From Klebsormidium nitens (lineage: Eukaryota > Streptophyta > Klebsormidiophyceae > Klebsormidiales > Klebsormidiaceae), in contig DF237178.1 of NCBI GenBank assembly GCA_000708835.1, positions 62,001-126,000 on the forward strand: a stretch of DNA of 64,000 nucleotides. The letters are read 5' to 3'. Shown here one piece after another: positions 13,046 to 23,345 of this stretch. The first letter of the stretch is position 1; each line of letters opens with the position of its first letter. The position numbers and the translations under genes were made by a program. A model generated the notes under the pieces. It saw nothing but the letters and a program-made list of their open reading frames with translations. It did no database searches and was not told where the DNA came from.

Positions 13046-15989
13046 TCACCCTTTCGGGAAGAGCCGCGACTGGGAGCGGCTGTAGATCTGCACCAGGGGC
13101 ATTTCCACAATGTTGTCCTGCGCTACATACCTGCAGAACACAAATCGACATAGAATTCAACCGAAACCGTCAAGCAAATTTGGCGTTTTGAGGTCAATTT
13201 GAATTTTGAGTGTTTTCGGGGCTAGTGTCTATCCTCGCGCTTCTTTCATCTCCATGCTAACTGCGAAGTCGGCGTAGGCTTTCTGTGCTATACAAAACAA
13301 TCCCTTTACCATCGAGCTAACTAGGATGCCAGGTCAGTGGGTTGCTTCCAGCCTTGTTGCGTGCCGATCGAGCCGATCGTACGCTGCGTGGCCACTTCTA
13401 GTGAACAGCAAGCTTAGTGTACAGTAAGCGTTTTGGGGTTACTAAAAACCCCTAACCCAAAAGATCACCCGCTGAGAAACCCGGACCCACCATAACCCCC
13501 TCACTAACCGTACCCGTCTCCGTTACTGTTCACTAGCTGTTACTGTTCACTACATCGATCGGCATCCACTTAACGTGATGAGACTACACAATCTGGCAGC
13601 TTGACGTGCCATGTGTCTTCGCCACGATACGCTCGAATAAAAAGGACCAACGGCACAGCGTGTCTAAGATCTTCAAGGAGCTTTACTGAGTAGCTACGAA
13701 CACAGCACTCGATCATGGAAAGCGAATTTGGCAATACGGGGACGCTTCGAGCAGCGGCCTTGTAATTCACCGAGAGAAACTCCGAAAAGCAGCCTGCCGG
13801 CACAAGCTGTTGCATAGCCACCATGTGGATATGAGCAGATCGTCTGCGACTGTTTCTGTGGGATTCGTCAGCGACAAGCTCAAGCGGCAGGGTCATTGCG
13901 GCGAGTGACCACGTGCAACTCACATCTCATTTCTTGGCTGCCCATCCGACTCGTCTGGTAGCACGTGGTAGAACACCTGGTTCGCTCCTGCACCCACGTC
14001 AAGAGAACACTCGGAATTAGTCTATGCTTCTTTTCCTTGGGACCGCTCTTGTTGAAAGCCCCTAGCCACCGATGTGCCCCTAGCCACTTCTCTGCTTTGT
14101 TTCATGCAACAGGAGATGTCGTTTCTAAGATGCAAAGATTCGATCCACAATTCGTGCAGCCTCCCTCACTATCCCCTTCAATCGTAGTCAGACCATTGCA
14201 TAAGTTCGTTGCGATTTGGCGCTTTCCTGAAATAAGTGTCATATCGCCTTCCCGAAATGATGACGAGTCAAGCTGAAAGTTTGAGCTCAAGGTGCGGCAA
14301 AATGCTAAACTCTTCAAGCAACCTCGAATTCGTTTACGATCTCATCCCCTGACTGCGCAACAAGAAGCAGGTCTTTCCCCAGATCAAATCAGACCGAGCA
14401 ATACTTTTGGGCAAGCTCAGTTGGCCACAGCACAGAAACTGCAAGACAAGGAACCCCGAAAAGGGCTCGAACCAAGAAAGTCTCATGAAGGCATTCCGAT
14501 GCTAACTTTACTAGAGCATAAAGACGAGAGCCGCACCATGTTCCAAATCATCCACGCGGTTCTTCTCCACCCAGCTCTTGGGTCTCTGGCAGGTTGGGTC
14601 CCAGCCGAATATGAGGCCCTTGTACCCGTAACGCCGGTGCTGGATCACCGTACCAACCTGGTGCCTTGCTACCGAGCTGTCTAACCGTTCTTCCCGCCTG
14701 CAGATACAGGAAAGGGATGAGCCTGATAGAAAACCCAGTTGTCTCTTTTGAATAAGTGGCGACGAACCAAAGGTAGTTGTGTTGAGTATCCCTTTTAGAG
14801 AGAAGAAAAAAGGCATTGGGGTCATGGCCAGCACCTGCTGCCATTTTACACGAGACGCAAGAACCTGGAAGAACCTAGAAGGCCGGCATACGACGGGCCT
14901 GTGAATGACGCGAAGCAAACGAGAGAAACTTGCACAACACGACACACGCAGCGCTTTTCTCCAAGCAGAAGTGCCTCTTACTGCTTTTTACATACAAGAC
15001 ACACTACAGTGTCCACAGGGGCATGAAACTCACAGCGAAACAACCGCCCGAAGGGCGTTGAAGACACGCAAGGCCTCCAGGCCCCGGTCAATTGCAGTTA
15101 CTATGGTGGGGCTGCCGGCCGGCAGGTCCTGAGACTGCCGGAAACTCGAGCGGATAAGATCCATGGCTCCTGCATCATACCAACTAAGAAGCAGATTAAA
15201 ATACGTCGTAGAAAACTCTCACTTCATAATCCTCTAGGATCAATAAGAAAGTTCAAGTTACATCAAACTGAAGCTCACAATAAAAACTTAAACCCAAACA
15301 TCTGTCCGCTCCGCACCCATGCCCACGCTTAATCCCTCTGATAACCGGCCCGTAACTTTATTCGAGCTTCTCAAAAGCAATCCAAAGACCAGTTCTCAAA
15401 GCCCCTCTAAGGATATGGTGCAAGCTACATGCCCAGCTTTGAAGAATGTGTCCAAAGAGAAGCAAGTGAAAAACTAGAACCAAGTCGATGGCAGGCTAGC
15501 GCACCAAGTTGTGTCGTCGACGATGCTTTGCTTTGGTCCAGCCAAATACACAGAACTGCCCTGATTGATAGGGCATCACTAGGCAATTACTGCCTCACCT
15601 TTTGCGTCCGCGGTGGCAAATTTGGCGCAGTGACCAACGTCGTTGACGCCGCACAGAGTCGCTGTGACAAGCAAACAGCGCCAGTCAGGCGCTCAACTCC
15701 TGTAAGCACGTTGACTCGCTTTCCAGCAGCAAATCAGGAGTTGACCTTCTCAGAGGCAGGGACAGGAACTTCGGCAGAAGGTCTCAGCTGTAACACATAG
15801 TGCGCCCTTGCAGGGGTCTCGGGAATTATTCAAGACTATAGCAAAATGCTGAGAATGTTGTAAGATTGTCTCACCTTTGAATGAAGGGGGGACAACATGG
15901 GTCCATGCATGCCGCAGCGATGCGGACTTTGTGTATGCGAGCAAACTTCGATACAGACCCAGCACCACCGACCGCTCAGACATGGCCAT
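13046..15989 (-). CDS. LYR-like plus YccV (hemimethylated-DNA-binding-like) domain protein, 186 aa
   Basis: Function unknown. Exons on the minus strand: 15875-15989, 15034-15169, 14537-14697, 13924-13987, 13046-13130; total 561 bases, in frame throughout. Residues 8-17 (VVLGLYRSLL) look like a LYR motif, known in mitochondrial assembly factors. Residues about 96-172 form a YccV/HspQ-like domain: HQVGTVIQHRRYGYKG, GWDP, WVEKNRVDDLEHG, QVFYHVLPD and YVAQDNI, in the order seen in plant and FBXO21-type YccV domains. No transit peptide is obvious. Start chosen at ATGGCCATG before the LYR-like helix. Introns 1 and 4 each hold an inverted-repeat element. The gene is divergent from the G6PDH gene, 677 bases apart. 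Confidence 0.8.
13399..13552. mobile_element. Short element with 32-bp terminal inverted repeats (element 2), intronic
   Basis: Each end is a dimer of a 16-bp unit, TAGTGAACAGTAAC-like, in inverted orientation. The core starts TAAAAACCCCTAACCC and holds CACCCG, GGACCCACC and CTAACCGTACCCG. It lies inside intron 4 of the YccV-domain gene. The ends begin and finish with TA; no longer target duplication is clear. Confidence 0.7.
15235..15390. mobile_element. Degenerate C-rich-core element (element 4), intronic
   Basis: The core (AATAAAAACTTAAACCC, CCGCTCCGCACCC, AACCGGCCCG) matches elements 1-3. The flanking inverted repeats are weak (GAAGCTC-AATAAA on the left, its complement on the right). 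It sits in intron 1 of the YccV-domain gene. The limits are approximate. Confidence 0.4.
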
Positions 15990-16666
15990 TTCAAAACCCT
16001 TGCTCAGCCACAGCTCCAAAGCTCCCAGCTCCCAAGCTCAATGAGTCAAGCTCTGAGCTGCTTCCCTTGCCTTTGATAGAGATGTTGCGCTTGTCGCCAA
16101 TTCTCTCGCTTGGCCCCAATGCTGCATGCTGTGCAAGAGAAACGTTTTCAAGACATGAGAAAATGTGGTTCACTAGTTTCGACAGTCCTCTTATGGCGTG
16201 AGCCATCCATCAACATATAAACTTAGTAGTGTCTTAATATTTGCGCAATATTATGCATATAATAAGCATCAGGACTCAGGAGGCGAGTCGCAAGTTGCAA
16301 CCTCGAGTTATCAGCCTTCACATGACTGATACCTATCTCTGCCTCTAACGCAACGTCGTATATCAGAGTTTTTCCGACCTACAGGCTCTGGAAAAACGGC
16401 CTGATATCTCCACTTCTCGTTAGAGCAATCCCCCTTGGTTCGGCTCCACTTTTGTGCAAGCTGCAAGATTCAAAAAGAAGAGAATGTGCAAGCCGGAACT
16501 TGCACCAGCTTGAAGTTGCAGAACATGCTGCGACACTAAATTGACTAATTGAGCAGGTTCTGAAGCCTCTTACAGATTCCAAAGCATAGGAGCGATTGGC
16601 GCAAAGTCCTTGTTACATCAAACCCAAGCTCATTTGGTGCAGCTGTGTTTCTTAGCACGTTTAGCC
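15990..16666. promoter_or_regulatory. Bidirectional intergenic region between the YccV gene and G6PDH
   Basis: 677 bases separate the two divergent start codons, so this stretch should carry both promoters. No TATA box is convincing. It holds a long imperfect hairpin (16343-16425). Confidence 0.5.
16343..16425. repeat. Imperfect 83-base hairpin
   Basis: Three pairing blocks in nested order: CTCTAACG with CGTTAGAG at the ends, ATATCAG with CTGATAT, and GTTTTTCC with GGAAAAAC around a loop of about 15 bases. The blocks are separated by unpaired internal loops. Confidence 0.65.
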
Positions 16667-19600
16667 ATGGCGTTAGTTAATGCGGTGCGCCATCCCCTTC
16701 GTTTCAGAACCACATGTTTCAGCTGCACAATTCGTGGAGCACATGAGGTAGAGTTCCTTCCAAGTGTCAGAATTGGCAGACGCCTGCGTGAGCATAACCG
16801 ATTGACACCACCACCTTGGCCTTGCTCGGCCCGCCTCTTCTCCACCTTTCCAAAGCTCGAACAGACAAGGCAAAGCAAGAAAGACATTTGCAGAGGCGCA
16901 GCGATTGCAAGGGCTGCAACAAAAACGGCGCAGAAGACAGAAACAGCAGAAACTGCGAAAGAAGGTGAAGTGGCGTCATGCAGGGATGCATTAGCGGATT
17001 AAAATTGCTGGTTGGTCATTTAACAAGGAGAAGACAGACTCTATCAACTTACTGGTGTGTTGTCATGAATGCTCGCCATACATATGATTTAGACGTTGGC
17101 AGCTCAGGGTCATTTTAATGATTTGAGGCCAGAGCCAGCAAGAAGTTTTCTTTGAGTGCAGGTGAAAGACAAATTGGTGCGATCATTCAATGAGTGCATT
17201 TATCATTTAGCCTCTCTACAACAAACCCCTTGGTGCTAAAGTTGATTCACTAAGCTGCTTCAGATGAGTGTTGAATGGGTACCTTACAAAACAGTGCCCA
17301 TCAAAAACCCTTTCAATGTACTCAACTTGTATCTCAAATAGACATCAAACAGATTGACTTGATGACAATGTAGTTTTGACGTCCTGACTTCTTTTTGGAA
17401 TACCCGAAAAGGCTCTCGATGCATCCACTTGGACGTCCGCTTGGGATGCCCAAGTCAAATGTGGCCCAATCTCAAGTCGTAACTAAAGCTTAGTTTGAAG
17501 CAATATGCTGCCCCGTCGCTCTGCATTCTTAAGGACAGCTCCTCTTCCTGTTTCTTTTCTTTTGTTTCTATAGTCCTCTCTTAATTCTCTCTCTATCCCT
17601 TTCCTATGCAGCTCACAAACTCACGCCCCTTCCACCAAAGTCACCGCTTACACAACTTATTCTCTTTGCTTTCTCAAGACGTTCTGCAGATTTTCTATGT
17701 ACAACCCGTCTTCCTTGTTAACAACGCGCAAAGCAGGTGTCTTCAGCCAGGTGCTCAGCTTCAAAAGTCCAATCCAATAAGTAATACAATTGGACCGCCG
17801 AAGTCCTTCTGTTTGGAAAAGGGAATACAAGGGATACAAGAAGAATGGCCTCCTTCTGATTCCAGATGCTGGTTGCTTGACCGAAGACGACGAAGCCGAG
17901 CCTCAAGATGGCAATGGAGCCAGCCTACAAGTTGAAGACGTCGAGTTGCCCCCAGAAAACGACTCTGATACCGCGGCAGTCAGCTTCACAGTTGTGGGAG
18001 CGACAGGCCACCTTGCAACCCAGGAAATCTTTCCAGCTCTCTTTGCCCTCTACTACAAGGGCTGCTTGCCCAAGGTTGGTTTCTGATCCTGGCTGCAAGG
18101 CTCTGGTTCTGACTGGATACTCCCTAGCTGGAAGTGAAATCTTTGTAGGCATCCTTTGGTTGTACTTGAGGTTGAGCAACTGAGAATTGGTCAATCAGGA
18201 GGGAAATCCTGAAGGTCTAGATTCGAAGTGTCATTGTTGCGCTTTTGGTTGTCGGTTGGTTGCTGGTGACATGCCACAGTCGCTGGTCAGATGTGTCAGC
18301 TGACTTTGGAAGAAGCTGAGAAAAAGCTTAGAAGATTCGATGATAGACAATGCATTTGACGTCGCACACGTTTCAACGCTCTATGTGCACTTAACTCATC
18401 TATGTAAAGAGATGAGTCCAAATGCTTCTTGAGAACAACTTCTGACTGACACACCCTTGTCTCAATGTGCAGAACTTCTTCATTTTCGGCTATGCTCGAA
18501 GCGAAAGCAACGACAAGCAGTTCCGTGAGCTCATTCTGACCAACCTGAACTGCCGGCTGAGCGCAGGGTGAGCTCCGACTCTATCGCTTCCCTTCCCACT
18601 CAGCTGGTTCTTTTTCAAGCTGCTGAAGCCAACGTTAAGTGGTGGGCTTCTTGGAGACAAGCTGAGATTTTATCACCTTTTCTTTCTTGCCCACTTTCTC
18701 CTTTGACCAAACCAGATGAACCTGTCAGAATCATCGAAACCGGGTGCCCCCAGCCACCTCTCAAAGCCCTTTTTCCCAAAACGTCAGACTGTACTTCACT
18801 CTGACCTAGTTCCTAACCTTCTTTTGGAACGTAGTGGCCCCAGCAGACTGCTCCGAAACATAACCATCCCAATCACCAACCCATTCCGCCTAACCATGTG
18901 ACTAACCCATGCTTTCAGGACCAAGTGCCCCCAGCAGATGGACAGCTTCCTCAAGCGCTGCTTCTACGAGCAAGGCTACTACGACACGTGCACCGGCATG
19001 GCCAAGCTCGACAAGCGCATGAAACAGCTCGAGGGAGAGCGCGTCGGCAACCGGGTCTTCTATCTTTCCGTGCCCCCGGACGTGGTCGTGGATGTCGCCA
19101 CGTGTCTGAGCGTGACGGCGCCGAGCCGCACGGGGTGGACACGTGTCATTGTGGAGAAACCGTTTGGGGCGAGCGGGGATTCCTCCAAGGCCATCACGCA
19201 GGGGCTGCAGGAGGCCCTGTCCGAGGAGCAGATCTACAGGTGGGCTGCTAGTGAACACAGGGAACGGACCGTTGTTGGAGCGACAGGGCCTCCGAGTCAG
19301 TGGTCTGTCTAAAGGCGCCGCTCTGGTCGGATTGTTGGACTTTACTTACAGTATTTGTTGCTTTTTCTTTCCAACTGAGACAGTGTCCGTTAAATGATGC
19401 CACACTGCGCAAGGAGTTCAAAGTACAGAAGAAGGTCTGTCTCCACCTTGTAGATACCTGTGGTGAGAATCTGAACCGCGCCAAGAGTGCGACTCGGACG
19501 TCACCTGCTTTTCGTTAACCCACGGTTTGATTTCATTCACAGTCTGGACTGCCCTGCAGGATTGATCACTTCCTAGGCAAGGAGCTGATCGACAATCTGA

Positions 19601-22600
19601 CGGTGCTGCGCTTTGCGAACTTGATCTTTGAGCCGCTCTGGTGCCGAGACTACATCAAAAACGTGCAAGTAAGTTGCAACCACGTCGCTGATGGTTGCTC
19701 CGATCGGGATGCTTGTCCCGATTCTTCTGTCTGTTTGGAAGACTTCGTCGATGTTTTACCCAAGAACGTCCTAGAACGAGCTTCTGTATGCAATGTTGCA
19801 ATAGACAATCTTGGACCGTCGGTCGGATCCATGTATGCTCCGACTCCTTACGTACTTCGAAGACGTCTTGGCAACGGTGGTTTCTAAATGCAAGCAGGAA
19901 AAAGGCGAGCGGACTATTGCGGATGGCGTATACACGAGGAGAGGGTACATCGAGCTGCATATAAGAAATTGCTTCAAGCTAGAGGAGGAACTAGAGCGAC
20001 CTTCTTCTCTGCAGATCGTGTTCACAGAGGACAGCGGCGTGGACGCGCGCGGGAAGCACCTGAACCAGTACGGCATCATCCGCGACATCGTGCAGAGCCA
20101 CGTGCTGCAGGTGCTCGCGCTTTTCGCTATGGAGCAGCCCGTCAGCCTCTCCGCAGAAGACATCCGGGATGAAAAGGTCGGTCAACGTAAACCCTAAACA
20201 TTAAGTCGAACGTAATCTTGGAGTTAAGAGAGAATAGGTCTTTTCTTCGTCCTACTTGCAATCAAGATCGGCCCTTGCCTCTTCCCATGGCAGTATCTGC
20301 TACCAGTCCGCGAATTCTGAGCATTTCCTCCAAGGGTTCTGGGTCAGAACATGCGCGAAAGTGGGTTCTGAGGGTTGCAGTTCCTTAAAGCTCTGGTGTA
20401 TGACACCGGTTCTTTAGCTTCTCCGCCTGTAGAAAGACAAGGTTCCCAAGAAGGTGGGGGTTCCGGGACGAAAAGGTCGGTCAACGTAAACCCTAAACAT
20501 TAAGTCGAACGTAATCTTGGAGTTAAGAGAGAATAGGTCTTTTCTTCGTCCTACTTGCAATCAAGATCGGCCCTTGCCTCTTCCCATGGCAGTATCTGCT
20601 ACCAGTCCGCGAATTCTGAGCATTTCCTCCAAGGGTTCTGGGTCAGAACATGCGCGAAAGTGGGTTCTGAGGGTTGCAGTTCCTTAAAGCTCTGGTGTAT
20701 GACACCGGTTCTTTAGCTTCTCCGCCTGTAGAAAGACAAGGTTCCCAAGAAGGTGGGGGTTCCGGTCTTTCTGCAAGCATGATGTCTTGTTCCGCTTTCT
20801 TCGAGCTGGGGGTTCCAGATCTCTCAACTCGATGCTCAACTGTCTCTCCAAAATCCTTCAACTCAGCTTGTTAAAAGCCCAGTGTGAGAAAGGAATAATC
20901 TCAAGCTTCCATTCCTGGGGCCCTATTCAGGTCAAGGTGCTTAAGTCGCTGCGGCGGCCCACGCTGGACGAGGTCGCCCTGGGCCAGTACAAGGCCCGCA
21001 CGAACAAGAGCGGCGACATCCTCGACCCGGGATACCTGGACGAACCGGACGTCCCAGCCAACAGCCTGGCGCCCACGTTCGCAGCAATGGCGTTCTACAT
21101 CGACAATGCGAGGTGGCTTTCACATATAGCATGTAGCATGTAGCAAGTAGCATGTAGCATACATAGCATATAGCGTGTGGCACATTTCTTATCGCATGCA
21201 CTCTTTGTTGGGAATACAACAATAAGAAAGGCTTGGAAGGACCGGCTTGGAAGGACCGAGGATTGACGAAAGCAAGAGTCATCATCATTGTTCACTCTGT
21301 TCGTGCACCGCGCGATTCATTGACGACGCATCTCCTTGGCCAGATTGGAGTTTCTGTGGTTGAGCAAGTTCGGGATATTGGTGCTCCCAACATGTAAGAC
21401 AAGCATGTTTTGCTGACATGAGGTTCTTCTTGTCCTTTCAGGTGGGACGGAGTCCCGTTCCTGGTCAAGACCGGGCAGGCCATGCGCAACCAGAGGTGCG
21501 TCTCTTCGCATATGATGTACTCTTTCCGGGTCGCTTTCCCGATGGTTCTGGTGCTGTGGCAACTGGCCGCGATCTCAAAAGCTGGAGAGTCCGGAGGTCG
21601 GAGTCGTTTTCACACTGGACGGCCTCCCTCGGACGGTCCGAGGCCACTTTGGTGCGTGCACGCTCTTGCAGAAAGGAAGATGTCGTGAGGACATGGAGAG
21701 ATCCTGCTTTTAAAAGTGCACAGAGACAGCAGCGCACAGAGGGAGGAAACTGAGATTGCCTCGGCGCACTTGAGCGCGCTCAAATCTACCCAATCCTTAG
21801 CCCTGTGAACCTCCATCAGTCTTTCACTGTCAGCGTCTGAAAGCTGTTACGGCTTGGACCTGTCGAGTCTGGCTGAACACAAATATTAGACAAACAGAAT
21901 AGTCAGCATGACAATCTGGATTCATCTATGTTTCCTCACTCTGACCATGCAAATCAAACCGGGCAGGAACGAGATTCGGATCCAGTTCAAGGGCGTGCCC
22001 GGTAATTTGTACCGGGAGCATTTGGGGTACAACACCGAGCAGCAGGCGAACGAGCTGGTCATCCGGGTGCAGCCGGACGAGGCCATCTACCTCACCATCA
22101 ACAACAAGGTGCCCGGGCTGGGAGTCAAGCTGGACCAGAGCCGGCTTAACCTGCTCTACCGGCAAGAGTAAGCGTTCGCAAAGCCGAAAACTTTGCATCT
22201 TTCCTTGATGTACCAGATTCTGCTATACCGGCAGACTGAGCACTCACAAACGACACCCTTCGAAGTACTTTCACGTGTACGCTGTATGGTTCGAACCAAG
22301 AGGTATGTTCAATTGAGTCGGTCCTCGCGTATGGACGCTGTTGAATTTGCGAGGAGTTCAGGTGTCGTTGGGAACGCTTCATTTGAGAGTCCGTTCTACT
22401 TGCGATCAGACGCTTTTCAACCAAAGACCTCATACCGAAAGAGCCATGTTGCGTTTTTGGGACCTGAAGCCCCTGAAACTGTGTACATAATAAGGATTCC
22501 CTGCAGTGCTTGTCTTCTTCGCGAGTTGCCGCCCTTTCGGTGTTCGATTTGCCGAGCTGCTGATCACGGCTGTGCTCCCCTCGTCGCTGGGCAGGGTTGT

Positions 22601-23141
22601 TATCCATTTCAAAGAAAACCCGAGAGCAGTCGTAACTCGCAGTCGTAACTCCTTGTTTGAAGGTCCTTAAGCGCAAGTCCTAACCAGTGCGTGATTCCTC
22701 AACAGCCAGGCATCAACCAGATTACACTTTCAAAGGAGCATATTTAACCCTGCTCAATCCAAGTGTCACGTTCAAGAGCAAAACTCAACCTTGCTTAACC
22801 CAAGACGTCACTCTCGAGAACGAAACCTAACCCTGCTTAACCCCCTAAGAACCAGTCACGTAACCCGTGCCTAACCCCGGGCCCCCAGGTACAACAACGA
22901 CGACATCCCGGACTCGTACGAGCGCCTGCTGCTGGACGTCATCAACGGCGACAAGCGGCTCTTCATCCGGGCGGACGAACTGGCCGCCGCGTGGGAGGTT
23001 CTGGACCCGGTTCTGCGGGAGATCGACGACCGGGGGATGGTCCCCGAGCTCTACACCTACGGCAGCCGGGGCCCCATCGGGGCGTACTACTTGGCGGCCA
23101 AGCAGGGCGGGGTGCGGTGGGCGGACCTGGACGATTTGTAA
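16667..23141 (+). CDS. Glucose-6-phosphate dehydrogenase, plastid P0-like
   Basis: First enzyme of the oxidative pentose phosphate pathway, or a non-catalytic relative. Exons: 16667-about 16970 (probable transit peptide), about 17782-18074, 18473-18567, 18919-19239, 19560-19668, 20015-20176, 20931-21112, 21442-21495, 21967-22167, 22889-23141; phases agree from exon 3 to the stop. Exon 1 ([13 protein letters not shown]...) is Arg/Ser/Thr-rich and plastid-like; its junction to exon 2 is not certain. The coenzyme loop reads GATGHLA instead of GASGDLA, as in the plant P0 isoform (Arabidopsis G6PD4), which as I recall it has a similar GATGELA-like loop. The active site reads RIDHFLGKE, close to the canonical RIDHYLGKE and better kept than in P0. 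EKPFG, FEPLW, YGIIRDI and NNKVPGLG are typical. Several exon edges are tandemly duplicated. Confidence 0.92.
18735..18950 (+). repeat. Three diverged copies of the start of G6PDH exon 4
   Basis: GTGCCCCCAGCAGAT-like sequence at the start of the exon (18919) occurs in decayed form near 18741 and 18834. The period is about 90 bp. Confidence 0.55.
20171..20765 (+). repeat. Near-identical 299-bp tandem duplication at a G6PDH donor site
   Basis: Starts with the last bases of exon 6 and its donor (GAAAAG/GTCGGTC). The second copy begins at 20470. The two copies look essentially identical over nearly 300 bases, so the duplication is recent (or an assembly artefact). The duplicated donor could be used with little change because the exon end is repeated. 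Confidence 0.92.
21122..21178 (+). repeat. GCATGTA microsatellite next to a G6PDH donor
   Basis: Runs of GCATGTA and variants (GCAAGTA, GCATATA) start ten bases after the end of exon 7. Confidence 0.8.
22725..22888 (+). repeat. 45-bp minisatellite leading into the last G6PDH acceptor
   Basis: Three copies of a unit of about 43-47 bp containing AACCCTGCTTAACCC and GTCAC lead directly into the acceptor at 22887-22888, so the C-rich repeats form its polypyrimidine tract. Confidence 0.7.
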
Positions 23142-23345
23142 GCGTTCGGGGGGGTGGCAGGGGTGCTTAAAGTTCCTGGGAAGAAGTAGGAATGGCAGTC
23201 GGAAGGTGCCGTGGGCGGGCCTGGACGATTGTAAACTTTCAGGGGGGTTGGCGGTATGTAGCAGGGGATTAGTTAGGCAGGGGGGAGAAAGTGGTTTTGG
23301 CATTCGGAGGGCGGCGCTGCTTGGGCGGGTTGTGTAAGCGCCGGG
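23105..23345 (+). repeat. Diverged copies of the G6PDH stop-codon region
   Basis: The end of the coding region (GGTGCGGTGGGCGGACCTGG, then GACGATTTGTAAGCG) recurs at about 23207 and, more decayed, near 23310 in the 3' flank. The period is about 95-100 bp. The duplicates are downstream of the used stop. Confidence 0.75.

Noticed and set aside
13570-13923. Minus-strand open frame of 117 codons
   Set aside because: It lies inside intron 4 of the YccV-domain gene, directly next to a real exon whose phase it does not share.
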